Made by a program: the position numbers and the translations under genes. From Paucisalibacillus globulus DSM 18846 (GTDB lineage: Bacteria > Bacillota > Bacilli > Bacillales > Amphibacillaceae): a DNA stretch of 64,000 nt. Positions 1 to 9,173 of the stretch are shown here, one piece after another; position 1 is the stretch's first letter; every line of letters begins with the position of its first letter. The notes below the pieces were generated by a model. The model was not told the origin of the DNA and made no database searches. It saw nothing but the letters and a program-made list of their open reading frames with translations. The stretch covers positions 163,795-227,794 of the forward strand of contig NZ_KI519439.1 in NCBI RefSeq assembly GCF_000482485.1, given 5' to 3'.

Positions 1-183
1 GATTTAATTGAAAACCGTTTAGGTTCACAAGAAATCTCCGCAACAAAAATGATGTCAGACAATGAAGATATTGATTACGAAAAAGTAATTACTAATCTAA
101 TTACTCAGGAAAGTATTCATCGTGCAGCACTTTCTGCAGGTTCAAGAATTATTCAACCGACATTACTTGATTTTCTACGGTAA
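1..183 (+). CDS. flgL: FlgL flagellar hook-filament junction protein, C-terminal end
   Basis: The window opens inside this gene; only the last 60 residues are present. The tail (NLITQESIHRAALSAGSRII, then QPTLLDFLR) is the conserved C-terminal helix of the flagellin/FlgL family, in which the N- and C-terminal helices pack to form the D0 domain. FlgL (HAP3) joins the hook to the filament outside the cell. The identification is supported by the next genes (yviE, fliW, csrA), which follow flgL in Bacillus. A rho-independent terminator follows directly. Confidence 0.88.
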   Translation, partial: DLIENRLGSQEISATKMMSDNEDIDYEKVITNLITQESIHRAALSAGSRIIQPTLLDFLR

Positions 184-187
184 AAAA

Positions 188-224
188 TTGCCCTAGCCCG
201 AATAAGGGGTTAGGGTTTTATTCT
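188..224 (+). terminator. Rho-independent terminator after flgL
   Basis: CCCTAGCCC pairs with GGGTTAGGG (one G-T wobble) around a short loop, followed by a T-rich tract (TTTTATTCTTTTT). It sits just after the flgL stop. Confidence 0.75.
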
Positions 225-230
225 TTTTAG

Positions 231-315
231 TAGTTAGGGAAGTATAAAAAACTTTCCGCACGTATAAGAAAAACTAACACATTCGCTTGGGACTGAGCGA
301 ATGCGAGTTTTTCTA
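231..315 (+). repeat. Two-hairpin intergenic element, copy A
   Basis: This is an approximately 80-nt sequence with a first hairpin (GGGAAGT...ACTTTCC) and a second, larger one: AGAAAAACT pairs with AGTTTTTCT, and inside it CATTCGCT pairs perfectly with AGCGAATG. The element ends 9-10 nt before the yviE ribosome binding site. Related copies lie at 32479-32555 (before trxB) and 47418-47492 (before a nitroreductase gene), all in the same orientation relative to the downstream gene. I do not recognise it as a named element. Confidence 0.7.
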
Positions 316-336
316 ATAGGATTAGGAGGATTTAGC

Positions 337-903
337 ATGGAGTTACCACAAATACGAATGCAATCACAAATGGCAAAGATTAGTATGGCTACACAACCTG
401 CACGGCAAGAAATACATCAACCAAAAGCAGATTTGTCCATTCAACAGCCACATGCAACGATAACTATGCAAACAACTCCTTCGAGACTAACAATTGATCA
501 ATCCCAAGCATGGGAAGATATGAATCTAATAGGTGTACTTAGATCAACCGAGAAACTAGCGCAAGAAGGAAAACAAGCTGCAAGTGAGGGAACTGGTAGA
601 AGGGCATCTCAAGGAACAGAACTTATGAAAATTGAAAACAAGGGGAATCCTTTAGTAAGTCAAGCATTTCAAAATGCTCATGAACCGCCGAAATCTCTTG
701 GGATAAAGTTTATCCCATCACTAAATGCGGTTAAAATTAATTACGAACCATCTAAGTTAGATATTAATGTGACGCCAAATAAACCGATTATTGAATCTAA
801 TGTAAACAAACCAGAAATAAATTATATCCCAGGTTCTGTTGATATTTCATTAGAACAACATCAAAGTTTAGAAATTGACTTTGTAAATTTATTTACTAAT
901 TAG
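337..903 (+). CDS. yviE: YviE family flagellar-locus protein
   Basis: This 188-residue protein is rich in Gln and Ser/Thr and has repeated short segments near both ends of the form PxxxIxxxPxxxxI (for example INYEPSKLDINVTPNKPIIE). This is typical of the YviE (DUF6470) family found between flgL and fliW in Bacillus. Its biochemical role is not known. An upstream in-frame ATG at 301 lies inside the repeat element. The ATG at 337 is preferred because TAGGAGG sits 8 nt before it. It is followed by fliW after 15 nt, so the two are probably cotranscribed. Confidence 0.82.
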   Translation: MELPQIRMQSQMAKISMATQPARQEIHQPKADLSIQQPHATITMQTTPSRLTIDQSQAWEDMNLIGVLRSTEKLAQEGKQAASEGTGRRASQGTELMKIENKGNPLVSQAFQNAHEPPKSLGIKFIPSLNAVKINYEPSKLDINVTPNKPIIESNVNKPEINYIPGSVDISLEQHQSLEIDFVNLFTN

Positions 904-918
904 GAAAGGGTGACATAC

Positions 919-1362
919 ATGAATATACAAACAAAATATGTAGGTGAAGTAGAGATTAATGAAAAACAAATTATTCAATTCCCATCTGGCTTGCCTGGGT
1001 TTATAGAAGAAAAAGAATTTGTGTTACTAGATATACCCGGTAATCCTGTTTTTCAATTTCTTCAGTCGGTAAAATCTGAGGAGTTAGCCTTCGTAGTTGC
1101 CAGTCCGTATCATTTTTATAAGGATTACAGCTTTAAAATAGATGATGCCACTATTGAGGCATTACAAATACAGAGTGAAAAAGATGTCATGGTATTAACT
1201 ATTGTGACATTAAAGGATCCGTTCGATTCTAGTACAATCAATCTAAAAGCTCCTTTGATAATTAACCCAAATAAATTGTTCGGAAAACAATACATACTTA
1301 ATTCCGATGAGTATGAGAGTAAAGCTTTCATTCAACCTACTTCTGTGCGGAAAGGGGTATAG
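919..1362 (+). CDS. fliW: FliW, flagellar assembly factor and CsrA antagonist
   Basis: The approximately 147-residue protein has the FliW hallmarks: TKYVGEVEI at the N-terminus, then [19 protein letters not shown] and LKAPLIINP. FliW binds either flagellin or CsrA. When flagellin is exported, FliW is freed to sequester CsrA and relieve repression of hag translation. A GTG at 910 is in frame, but the ATG at 919 is favoured because AGGAAAGGG (902-910) is then 8 nt upstream and the N-terminus matches the family. csrA begins 2 nt after the stop, so translation is probably coupled. The flagellin target gene is not adjacent. Confidence 0.92.
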   Translation: MNIQTKYVGEVEINEKQIIQFPSGLPGFIEEKEFVLLDIPGNPVFQFLQSVKSEELAFVVASPYHFYKDYSFKIDDATIEALQIQSEKDVMVLTIVTLKDPFDSSTINLKAPLIINPNKLFGKQYILNSDEYESKAFIQPTSVRKGV

Positions 1363-1364
1363 CC

Positions 1365-1589
1365 ATGTTAGTACTTACAAGAAAACTTAATGAGGCTATT
1401 CAAATTGGTGATGATATCGAAATTAAGGTGTTGGCAATTGAAGGGGATCAAATTAAATTAGGAATTGGAGCTCCAAAGTCGGTTGATATTTATCGTAAAG
1501 AAATTTATTTAGACATACAAAATCAAAATAATGAAGCGGCAAACATGTCGGTAGATTTATTAAAATTACTACATCCAAAAAGTGAATAA
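1365..1589 (+). CDS. csrA: CsrA, carbon storage/flagellin translational regulator
   Basis: At 74 residues this is the usual Bacillus CsrA length. It begins [18 protein letters not shown] and contains the RNA-binding strand region [19 protein letters not shown]. CsrA dimers bind GGA motifs in hairpins of target leaders, in Bacillus mainly the hag leader, and are antagonised by FliW encoded just upstream. The gene starts 2 nt after fliW with AAAGGGG as ribosome binding site. In B. subtilis hag follows immediately; here flaG follows instead. Confidence 0.96.
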   Translation: MLVLTRKLNEAIQIGDDIEIKVLAIEGDQIKLGIGAPKSVDIYRKEIYLDIQNQNNEAANMSVDLLKLLHPKSE

Positions 1590-1606
1590 CAAATGAGGTA
1601 AAGATT

Positions 1607-1633
1607 TAACTTTTTCCTCTTTCTATCCGATAT
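1607..1633 (+). promoter_or_regulatory. Sigma-D-type promoter before flaG
   Basis: TAAC (1607-1610), a spacer of exactly 15 nt and TCCGATAT (1626-1633) match the sigma-D consensus TAAA-N15-GCCGATAT at 3/4 and 7/8 positions. It lies 27 nt before the flaG start. This is the position where hag with its own sigma-D promoter stands in B. subtilis. Confidence 0.7.
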
Positions 1634-1659
1634 AAAAGAAAAAGTTTACGAGGAGTTGC

Positions 1660-2013
1660 ATGGGGATGCGCGTAGAATCTGTTTCGGTTACACCACAACC
1701 CTTGCAATACAGTGACAATAGTAGACCTACAACTGAGACTAAACCTGTAATGCAAGAAAATCTTATGATGAAGCAAAATCAAGAACCAACTGGTAATGAA
1801 ATTAAGACGGCAGTAAATAAATTAAATGATTTTATTGAACCACTAAGAACAAATCTTAAGTTCGAATTACATGATGAGCTTGACGAATATTATGTTACAG
1901 TCGTTGATCCAAATACAAATGAGGTTATAAAGGAAATTCCATCTAAGAAGATCCTAGATATGTACGCGGCAATGGGAGAGTACATGGGGTTCTTAGTGGA
2001 CAAGAAGATATAA
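1660..2013 (+). CDS. flaG: FlaG family flagellar protein
   Basis: The 117-residue protein has a disordered polar N-terminal half. Its C-terminal half has the FlaG pattern: LKFELHDELDEYYVTVVDP, then TNEVIKEIPSKKILDMYAAM. FlaG proteins influence filament length, and the gene sits before fliD in Bacillus (yvyC). ACGAGGAG lies 4-5 nt before ATG 1660; an in-frame ATG at 1666 would give a more usual spacing, so either could be used. It has its own sigma-D-like promoter and heads a likely flaG-fliD-fliS-fliT operon. Confidence 0.88.
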   Translation: MGMRVESVSVTPQPLQYSDNSRPTTETKPVMQENLMMKQNQEPTGNEIKTAVNKLNDFIEPLRTNLKFELHDELDEYYVTVVDPNTNEVIKEIPSKKILDMYAAMGEYMGFLVDKKI

Positions 2014-2028
2014 AAGAGGTGTTTTAAA

Positions 2029-3513
2029 ATGGTAATGCGTATTGGTGGTTTGGCATCTGGTATCAACACAGATGAAATTATTCAAAAATTAATGACAGCA
2101 GAAAGAATGCCATTAGACCGTATGGAACAAGACCGTACATTATTAGAATGGCAACGTGATGGTTATCGAGACATCTATCAAAAACTCTATGAGATGGATA
2201 ATGATTTAATTTTAGATATGAAGATGAGTAGTACGTATAAGTCGAAAATGGTAAGTTCTTCGAATGAGGGTGCCGTAACGGCTACTGCTACTTCTAGTGC
2301 TCTGAATGGTTCTTATAATATTGAAGTAACAAAGCTGGCAACATCTGCAATAAAAGTTGGAGGTTCGATTTCATTTGATCCTAATACACCATTAGACGAA
2401 CTTGATCCTCAGGTAGCGCTAGGAATTGCTACTTTTCAAACCTATGATGAGTCAAAAGGTGAAATGGTTCAACATGAGGTATCAATTGATGCTGGTGATA
2501 CGTTAAATGACGTTCTAAAGGAAATAAATGGTGATAAGAGTAATAATGTAAGAGCCTTCTATGATGAACAGTCGAAGAAAGTTATTTTTGAAACTACAAG
2601 GACTGGAAATTTTAATGAAGGTGAAGAAATAATATTTGATAGTGATTTTTTTAATAATACATTGAACTTTAATGGAGTAACTGAAAACGGTGGAACTGAT
2701 GCAGTGTTTAAGTATAATGGCGTAGATTTTACATCAAAGTCTAACACTTATACATTGGGTGGAGTTTCTTTTGATTTTAAGAATGTTACTGAGGCTGGAC
2801 AAAGTGTTAGCTTAACCGTTAACAACGACGTAGATGCTGCATTCGACTCTATCATGAAGTTTGTCGACAAATATAATGAGATTGTCGAACTAATTAACGA
2901 TTCACAAAATGAAAAACGATATCGTGATTATAAGCCACTTACGGAGTCCCAAAAAAAGGAGATGGAGGATAGAGAAATCGAGCTTTGGGAAGAAAAAGCT
3001 AAAAGCGGTATTCTCCGAGGCGATTCCATTCTAACTGGTGGTTTATTTGATTTACGACAAACATGGTATTCTAATGTTGACACTGGTGGAGATATAAAAA
3101 CTTTAACACAAATAGGTATTTCAACAACAGCAGACTATATGAATGGTGGAAAGCTTAAAGTTGATGAGGAAGCACTGAAGGAAGCATTACGAGAAAATCC
3201 AGATGAAGTACACAAACTATTTTCGAATGCTACGGAATCAAAAAGTGATTCAAGTCGTGGATTAATTAATAGACTGGAAGATTCTGTTGAATCCATGATG
3301 AAAAAAGTTGAAGAACGTGCCGGTAAAACGACAAGTACACTGGATAATTATACACTAGGAAAAAGAATAAAGGATTTAGATACAAGAATTTCAAATTTTG
3401 AGGATAGATTGATAGGCATTGAAACTCGCTATTGGAACCAATTTAATGCGATGGAACAAGCAATATCACGATTAAATAACCAATCTTCACAACTTCTTTC
3501 GCAGTTTGGCTAA
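2029..3513 (+). CDS. fliD: FliD, flagellar filament cap protein (HAP2)
   Basis: The 494-residue protein has the FliD N-terminus RIGGLASGINTDEIIQKLM and a C-terminal coiled region ending RYWNQFNAMEQAISRLNNQS, the two parts that form the leg domain under the filament tip. The central part (residues 90-330) is the variable surface-exposed region. FliD is exported by the flagellar type III system and folds new flagellin subunits at the tip. Its chaperone FliT is probably the product of the gene two positions downstream. The start has AGAGGTG 8 nt upstream. Confidence 0.95.
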   Translation: MVMRIGGLASGINTDEIIQKLMTAERMPLDRMEQDRTLLEWQRDGYRDIYQKLYEMDNDLILDMKMSSTYKSKMVSSSNEGAVTATATSSALNGSYNIEVTKLATSAIKVGGSISFDPNTPLDELDPQVALGIATFQTYDESKGEMVQHEVSIDAGDTLNDVLKEINGDKSNNVRAFYDEQSKKVIFETTRTGNFNEGEEIIFDSDFFNNTLNFNGVTENGGTDAVFKYNGVDFTSKSNTYTLGGVSFDFKNVTEAGQSVSLTVNNDVDAAFDSIMKFVDKYNEIVELINDSQNEKRYRDYKPLTESQKKEMEDREIELWEEKAKSGILRGDSILTGGLFDLRQTWYSNVDTGGDIKTLTQIGISTTADYMNGGKLKVDEEALKEALRENPDEVHKLFSNATESKSDSSRGLINRLEDSVESMMKKVEERAGKTTSTLDNYTLGKRIKDLDTRISNFEDRLIGIETRYWNQFNAMEQAISRLNNQSSQLLSQFG

Positions 3514-3549
3514 ATGTAATCCAATTATTCTATAAAGGAGTTTTACCTT

Positions 3550-3951
3550 ATGGCTTTAAATAAACCATATCAAGCATACCAAAATAATGCTGTTAATACT
3601 GCATCTGGCGGTGAATTAACGCTAATGCTTTATAATGGGTGTAATAAGTTTATCAAACAAGCAATTCGAGATATTCAAGAGAAAAATATGGAAGCAAAAA
3701 ATACAAATATCCAAAAAGCTCAAGCGATCATTCAAGAGCTAATGATTACATTAGATCTGGAAGTGGAGATTTCCAAGCATATAATGCCATTGTATGACTA
3801 TATGAATCGTCGTTTAATGGAAGCAAACTTAAAGAATGATATAGAGATTTTAGCGGAAGTACAAGGTTTTGTGGTGGATTTTCGAGATACTTGGAAGCAA
3901 GTAATTCTAAAAACAAGACAAAAACAATATGCTCAAGGTGAACACGTCTAA
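3550..3951 (+). CDS. fliS: FliS, flagellin export chaperone
   Basis: The 133-residue helical protein has the FliS pattern: YQAYQNNAVNTASGGELTLM, then LYNGCNKFIKQAIRDI, and a C-terminal helix with VVDFRDTWKQVI. FliS binds the disordered C-terminus of flagellin in the cytoplasm, prevents premature polymerisation and delivers it to FlhA. It also helps free FliW to control CsrA. AAAGGAG lies 9 nt before the ATG. Its stop overlaps the fliT start (TAATG), indicating translational coupling. Confidence 0.95.
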   Translation: MALNKPYQAYQNNAVNTASGGELTLMLYNGCNKFIKQAIRDIQEKNMEAKNTNIQKAQAIIQELMITLDLEVEISKHIMPLYDYMNRRLMEANLKNDIEILAEVQGFVVDFRDTWKQVILKTRQKQYAQGEHV

Positions 3952-4304
3952 TGAATCGAGTACAGCCAGTATTTGAGATTACTGAGAAAATGGAACAAAT
4001 CCTTCGAGAAAATATTTCAAGTAATAATCGCCAGCGTATTGTGGAAGAAATCGATGCATTATTAATCCAAAGAGAAAAGTATATGGAAAATATCTCTGAA
4101 CCTTACACAAATGAAGAATTAGAATTAGGTAAAAAGTTACTACCAATCAATCAGTATATTCAGCAAAAAATGAATCTATTATTTACTGAATTAAAAATAG
4201 AAATGAAGCAAATGAAGAAACAAAAGAATTCAAATCGTAAATATACAAATCCATATGAAAATGTCCAAACCGTTGATGGGATGTTTATGGATAAACGAAA
4301 ATAG
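3951..4304 (+). CDS. fliT: FliT-like flagellar chaperone
   Basis: The 117-residue protein is mostly charged and helical. Sequence identity to known FliT proteins is not obvious by eye. The call rests on size, predicted all-helix character and position directly after fliS with a 1-nt overlap, as in B. subtilis, where FliT is the export chaperone for FliD. The C-terminus is very basic (MKQMKKQKNSNRKYTNPYEN). A terminator follows 2 nt after the stop, closing the operon. Confidence 0.78.
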   Translation: MNRVQPVFEITEKMEQILRENISSNNRQRIVEEIDALLIQREKYMENISEPYTNEELELGKKLLPINQYIQQKMNLLFTELKIEMKQMKKQKNSNRKYTNPYENVQTVDGMFMDKRK

Positions 4305-4305
4305 T

Positions 4306-4343
4306 AAAAAGGGATGTCCTAATAAATAGGAACATCCCTTTTG
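4306..4343 (+). terminator. Rho-independent terminator after fliT
   Basis: AAGGGATGTCC and GGAACATCCCTT form a long stem with the loop TAATAAATA, followed by TTTTG. Confidence 0.85.
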
Positions 4344-4437
4344 TAAATATATTGTTAATCCATTGTAAAGCCCTCTGTATCATGCGGTATCAGTGTTTTC
4401 TCTGCTTTTAGACAAATAAATTTAATAAATTATCATT

Positions 4438-4463
4438 GTTTATGCAGGATTTTTATAGGGAAA
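4438..4463 (+). promoter_or_regulatory. Sigma-B-type promoter of hpf
   Basis: GTTTAT (4438-4443), a 14-nt spacer and GGGAAA (4458-4463) match the general-stress sigma-B consensus GTTTAA-N12-15-GGGWAW with one mismatch. B. subtilis hpf (yvyD) is a known sigma-B gene, so the match is expected. The start codon is 44 nt downstream. Confidence 0.8.
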
Positions 4464-4506
4464 CATAGTATACTATATATAAAGATAGATAAAGGAGGAC
4501 ACTTTA

Positions 4507-5046
4507 ATGAAATTCAACATTCGTGGTGAGAATCTAAAGGTTACAGAAGCAATTAGAGAGTACGTAGAAAAGAAGATTGGTAAACTCGAAAAATACTTTG
4601 AGAGCCCAATAACCTCAGATGTACATGTGAATTTAAGTGTCTATAATGGTAAGCAGCGTATCGAGGTAACGATACCAATGTCAGGTCTTTTATTACGCGC
4701 TGAGGAAGAACATGCAGATTTGTATGCAGCAATTGACTTAGTCGTAGACAAATTAGAAAGACAGATTAGAAAATATAAAACAAAAGTTAATCGTAAACCT
4801 CGTCAAAATAATTTACCTAGGTTCGTAACAACGAATGTAGCGGTAGATTTAGACGAAGAATCTGATGATATAGAAATTGTAAGAACAAAACAATTTGAAC
4901 TAAAACCAATGGACTCCGAAGAAGCAGTATTACAAATGGACATGTTAGGCCATGCATTCTTTGTCTTTGAAAATGCAGTATCCGGTGATACTAACGTTGT
5001 TTACCGTCGTAAAGATGGAAAATATGGTTTAATTGAACCAAAATAA
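4507..5046 (+). CDS. hpf: Ribosome hibernation promoting factor, long form
   Basis: The 179-residue protein has two parts. The N-terminal RaiA/HPF domain (about 1-100; MKFNIRGENLKVTEAIREYV, VHVNLSVYNGKQRIEVTIP) binds the 30S subunit. The C-terminal domain (about 125-179; IVRTKQFELKPMDSEEAVLQ, HAFFVFENAVSGDTNVVYRR) dimerises to produce 100S ribosomes in stationary phase or stress. This is the standard length for long HPF in Bacillota. AAAGGAGG precedes the ATG by 8 nt, and a sigma-B-like promoter lies upstream. Confidence 0.95.
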   Translation: MKFNIRGENLKVTEAIREYVEKKIGKLEKYFESPITSDVHVNLSVYNGKQRIEVTIPMSGLLLRAEEEHADLYAAIDLVVDKLERQIRKYKTKVNRKPRQNNLPRFVTTNVAVDLDEESDDIEIVRTKQFELKPMDSEEAVLQMDMLGHAFFVFENAVSGDTNVVYRRKDGKYGLIEPK

Positions 5047-5071
5047 TAAAGTGTAATGAATTAAATGCTAC

Positions 5072-5107
5072 CGGCGATCTCATAAATGGGGTCGCCTTTG
5101 ACTTTTC
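5072..5107 (+). terminator. Rho-independent terminator after hpf
   Basis: GGCGATC pairs with GGTCGCC (one wobble) around a short loop, followed by TTTGACTTTT. The T-tract is interrupted, so the terminator is of moderate strength. Confidence 0.6.
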
Positions 5108-5321
5108 AATATGTAGTTGATAATATTCAGCGCATTTATGTAGTTGGCATATAGAATTAAGTAGTGTTATTATTTAATATATAATTAAGTAAATAGTATA
5201 GTTATAAGTATAAAGAAAATGGATAGTGAACCTATTATCATACCTGTATACATAAGTATGTAAGAGGTGAGGATTAAAGATAATCCTCAATATTTCACTA
5301 TTGGATCCGAGGAGCGTAAAG

Positions 5322-7835
5322 ATGGCAGGTTTTCTTAAGAAATTATTCGATAGTAATAAAAAAGATTTAAACCGGGCACAAAGCACTGTGGAACAGATAG
5401 AATCAATGGAACCAGATATTGAAAAATTAACGGATGAACAGTTAAGAGAAAAAACGGCAGAGTTTAAATCCCGCTATGCAAATGGGGAAAGCTTGGATGA
5501 TTTACTGGTTGAAGCTTATGCAGTTGTGCGCGAAGCATCTAAAAGGGTGTTAGGTATGCGTCCATTCCCAGTACAGTTAATGGGAGCTATCGTTCTTCAT
5601 GGCGGTAATATTGCAGAAATGAAAACAGGGGAAGGTAAAACATTAGCTTCCACCATGCCTGCATATTTAAATGCCCTTGCAGGTGAGGGTGTACATGTAA
5701 TTACCGTTAACGAATACTTAGCAGACCGTGATTCTAAAGAAATGGGAAAATTATTTGAATTCTTAGGTCTAACGGTTGGATTAAATACGAACGGGATGTC
5801 TAAGGATGAAAAGCGTGAGGCTTATCAAGCGGATATTACATATGGCACGAATAATGAATTCGGTTTTGATTACTTGCGTGACAACATGGTTCTGTACAAG
5901 GAACAAATGGTTCAACGACCTTTAAACTTTGCAATTATTGATGAGGTTGACTCTATTTTAATTGACGAAGCGAGAACACCATTAATTATCTCTGGTTCTG
6001 CACAAAAGTCAGCTTCATTATATACCCAAGCAAATTCATTTGTAACGACATTAAAACGTGAAGCAGACTATACCTATGATGAAAAAACAAAAGGTGTACA
6101 GTTAACGGAAGAGGGAATCAATAAGGCTGAAAAGTATTTCAACATCGAGAACCTTTTTGATTTAGATCATGTTACATTGACACATCATATTGGTCAGGCA
6201 TTACGTGCACAGGTTTCCATGCATCGTGATACCGATTATGTGGTAGAAGAAGGAGAAGTTGTCATCGTTGACCAATTTACTGGACGTTTGATGAAAGGCC
6301 GTCGTTACAGTGATGGTTTACACCAAGCGATTGAAGCTAAGGAAGGCTTGAAAATCCAGAATGAAAGCATGACACTTGCTTCGATTACATTCCAAAATTT
6401 ATTCCGTATGTATAAAAAACTTGCCGGTATGACAGGTACTGCGAAGACCGAAGAAGAAGAATTCCGTAGCATTTATAATATGAATGTTGTCGTCATTCCA
6501 ACTAATAATCCGATTGCTCGTGATGATCAACCAGATAAAATCTACAGCACTGTTAATGGGAAGTTTAAAGCGGTTGTTGAAGATATTAAGGAACGTAATA
6601 ATTTAGGGCAGCCTGTATTAGTTGGTACAGTAGCGGTTGAAACATCAGAATTAATTTCCCAGTATTTGAAAAAAGCTGGAGTTAAGCATGATGTATTAAA
6701 CGCTAAAAATCACTACCGTGAAGCTGAAATTATTGAACACGCTGGTCAAAAAGGTGCTGTAACTATTGCAACGAACATGGCTGGACGTGGTACAGACATT
6801 AAGCTTGGCGAAGGAGTTCTTGAACTTGGTGGTTTAGCAGTAATAGGTACCGAACGTCATGAATCAAGACGTATCGATAACCAGTTACGTGGACGTTCAG
6901 GACGTCAAGGTGACCCGGGTATGTCCCAATTCTATCTATCGATGGAAGATGAATTAATGCGTCGTTTTGGCTCTGACAATTTAAAAGCCATGATGGAAAA
7001 AATGGGAATGGATGATTCGCAACCAATCGTAAATAAATTTGTTTCACGTGCAGTTGAATCTGCTCAAAAACGTGTAGAAGGAAATAACTATGATGCACGT
7101 AAGAATGTTTTAGCATATGATGATGTATTACGTGAACAGCGTGAAATTATTTATAAACAGCGATTTGAAGTAATTGATGCAGAGGGTAACGAACTTCGCG
7201 TAATAATAGAAAATATGATTAACTCCACACTTCAACGTGTTATTAGTACACATACACAAGATGATGATGAGGATAAGTGGGACCTACAGGCCATTGTGGA
7301 CTATGTTAATGGAAACTTGTTAGAACAAGATTCTTTATCTGCAGATAACCTAAAAGGAAAAGAAACAGAGGAAATACAAGAGCTCGTTATCGAAAAAGTT
7401 CGAGTGAAGTATAATGAAAAAGAAGAAGAACTTTCTGAAGAGCAAATGCGTGAATTTGAAAAAGTTATCCTGTTAAGAACAGTTGATACAAAATGGATGG
7501 ACCATATTGATCAAATGGATCAACTTCGTCAAGGTATCCATTTACGTGCCTATGGACAAAATGATCCTTTACGTGAGTATCAATTTGAAGGGTTTGCGAT
7601 GTTTGAAGGCATGGTTGAGAATATCGAGGAGGAAGTTTCCAGGTATATCATGAAAGCGCAAATTCGCGATAACTTAAAACGTCAAGAAGTAGTGAAGAAT
7701 ACACAAGCTGTTTCTGGTGGCGGAGAAGAAAAGAAAAAGGTTCGTAAACCGTATGTGAAGAAGGAAACGGTTGGTAGAAATGATCCTTGTCCATGTGGTA
7801 GTGGCAAGAAATATAAGAATTGTCATGGACAGTAA
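5322..7835 (+). CDS. secA: SecA preprotein translocase ATPase
   Basis: The 837-residue motor of Sec-dependent export is complete. Nucleotide-binding domain 1 has the Walker A element [11 protein letters not shown] near residue 105 and a Walker B-type [16 protein letters not shown] near 210. The second ATPase domain has [13 protein letters not shown] and the [11 protein letters not shown] region. The C-terminus is the zinc-binding tail [16 protein letters not shown], which contacts SecB or the ribosome in other bacteria. An upstream in-frame start at 5301 is rejected because GAGGAG stands 8 nt before ATG 5322, and the resulting [10 protein letters not shown] is the usual SecA N-terminus. A terminator follows. 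Confidence 0.97.
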   Translation: MAGFLKKLFDSNKKDLNRAQSTVEQIESMEPDIEKLTDEQLREKTAEFKSRYANGESLDDLLVEAYAVVREASKRVLGMRPFPVQLMGAIVLHGGNIAEMKTGEGKTLASTMPAYLNALAGEGVHVITVNEYLADRDSKEMGKLFEFLGLTVGLNTNGMSKDEKREAYQADITYGTNNEFGFDYLRDNMVLYKEQMVQRPLNFAIIDEVDSILIDEARTPLIISGSAQKSASLYTQANSFVTTLKREADYTYDEKTKGVQLTEEGINKAEKYFNIENLFDLDHVTLTHHIGQALRAQVSMHRDTDYVVEEGEVVIVDQFTGRLMKGRRYSDGLHQAIEAKEGLKIQNESMTLASITFQNLFRMYKKLAGMTGTAKTEEEEFRSIYNMNVVVIPTNNPIARDDQPDKIYSTVNGKFKAVVEDIKERNNLGQPVLVGTVAVETSELISQYLKKAGVKHDVLNAKNHYREAEIIEHAGQKGAVTIATNMAGRGTDIKLGEGVLELGGLAVIGTERHESRRIDNQLRGRSGRQGDPGMSQFYLSMEDELMRRFGSDNLKAMMEKMGMDDSQPIVNKFVSRAVESAQKRVEGNNYDARKNVLAYDDVLREQREIIYKQRFEVIDAEGNELRVIIENMINSTLQRVISTHTQDDDEDKWDLQAIVDYVNGNLLEQDSLSADNLKGKETEEIQELVIEKVRVKYNEKEEELSEEQMREFEKVILLRTVDTKWMDHIDQMDQLRQGIHLRAYGQNDPLREYQFEGFAMFEGMVENIEEEVSRYIMKAQIRDNLKRQEVVKNTQAVSGGGEEKKKVRKPYVKKETVGRNDPCPCGSGKKYKNCHGQ

Positions 7836-7844
7836 TGGTTAATA

Positions 7845-7874
7845 TAACACTCCCAGCATGCTGGGAGTGTTTTC
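7845..7874 (+). terminator. Rho-independent terminator after secA
   Basis: AACACTCCCAGC and GCTGGGAGTGTT form a perfect stem closing on AT, followed by TTTT. Confidence 0.9.
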
Positions 7875-8024
7875 ATGCGGGTGTGTCTGGTTTTTGAGTT
7901 GCTATAAGTTTCTGCAAATATATTTATGCAAGTCACATAAGAAAGCTTGCGCACTGGTCAGGAAGATACTCGTGCTATCCATATAATCAAATTAAAATTT
8001 ATAATAATACTTAGAGGTGACATG

Positions 8025-9123
8025 ATGGAATTTAGTGAAATTAGACATGAATTAGATAATATGAATAACCGCATTGCGGAATTTAGGGGGTCTCTTTGAC
8101 TTAGATTCCAAGAAAGCTCGTATTCAGGAATTAGAGCATGATATGACAGCTCCTGGGTTCTGGGATGACCAAAACGGTGCGCAAACCGTTATTAATGAAG
8201 CGAATGGCTTAAAAGGGTTTGTAAATAGCTTTGATGAAATTTTTACTCGTCATGAGGATTTAGAAGTAACCTATGAACTGGCTAAAGAAGAAAATGATGC
8301 AGAGCTACTAGTTGATTTAGAAAATGAACTTGATTCATTAAAGAAAGTAATTAATGATTTTGAGTTACAAATGTTATTGAGTGAACCATATGATGCAAAT
8401 AATGCAATGTTAGAATTACACCCTGGTGCAGGTGGTACGGAGTCACAAGATTGGGCAAGTATGTTACTTCGAATGTACCAACGCTGGGCAGATCAACATG
8501 ATTTTTCCTGTGAAACACTCGACTACTTACCAGGTGAAGAAGCTGGCGTGAAAAGTGTTACATTATTAATAAAAGGACATAATGCTTATGGGTATTTAAA
8601 AGCAGAAAAGGGTGTTCATCGGTTAGTTCGTATATCACCATTTGATTCATCTGGCCGTAGACACACGTCCTTTGTATCCTGTGATGTGACTCCAGAAATG
8701 TCGGATGATGTAGATATTGAAATTCGAAGTGAAGATATTAAAGTCGACACATATCGTGCAAGCGGTGCTGGTGGACAGCACGTCAATACGACTGACTCTG
8801 CCGTACGAATTACGCACATCCCTACAAGTATTGTAGTTACATGCCAAAATGAACGTTCTCAAATTAAGAACAGAGAAGCAGCTATGAAGATGTTAAAATC
8901 AAAACTTTATCAATTAGAAATCGAAAAGCAACAACAAGAGCTAGCAGCACTTCGTGGAGAACAAAAAGAAATCGGTTGGGGAAGTCAAATACGATCCTAT
9001 GTATTCCATCCATATTCTATGGTAAAAGATCACCGTACAAATGTTGAAATTGGGAATACAGGCTCAGTTATGGATGGTGAAATAGATCCATTCATCGACG
9101 CTTATTTACGCTCACAACTATAA
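8025..9123 (+). CDS. prfB: Peptide chain release factor 2, with programmed +1 frameshift
   Basis: RF2 releases peptides at UGA and UAA. Translation starts at ATG 8025 (RBS AGAGGTGA; a second in-frame ATG lies at 8022), reads 24 codons to an in-frame TGA at 8097-8099, and must shift +1 at CTT-TGA-C to continue from 8098. An internal Shine-Dalgarno-like AGGGGG stands just before the slip site, the classic autoregulatory arrangement. The product is 365 residues. It contains the UGA-specific SPF tripeptide (RISPFDSSG) and the catalytic GGQ ([16 protein letters not shown]). The two exon-like parts are 8025-8096 and 8098-9123. An annotation starting at 8074 would miss the true N-terminus. Confidence 0.96.
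8084..8100 (+). promoter_or_regulatory. prfB recoding site (internal SD, slip codon and UGA)
   Basis: The sequence AGGGGGTCTCTTTGAC holds the internal Shine-Dalgarno element, the CTT slip codon and the in-frame TGA followed by C. When RF2 is scarce, slow termination at UGA favours the +1 shift. The frame relation was checked by hand: the stop is in the frame of ATG 8025, and the downstream RF2 frame is +1. Confidence 0.95.
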
Positions 9124-9135
9124 TGCAAATGAATC

Positions 9136-9173
9136 AAAATACCCGTGCCAATAATGGTTGCGGGTATTTTTTG
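9136..9173 (+). terminator. Rho-independent terminator after prfB
   Basis: AATACCCG...CGGGTATT with extra pairing of GCC and GGT next to the loop, followed by TTTTTT. Confidence 0.85.

Noticed and set aside
6799-7116. 105-codon minus-strand frame inside secA
   Set aside because: It lies entirely within a strongly conserved gene on the other strand and encodes a His/Leu-rich sequence typical of an antisense shadow. Similar minus-strand frames in ftsE, ctpB, gapA and the tcyC region (60564-61190) were dropped for the same reason.
8074-9123. RF2 starting at 8074 without frameshift
   Set aside because: That start has no ribosome binding site and would lack the first conserved residues; the recoding site explains the upstream frame.
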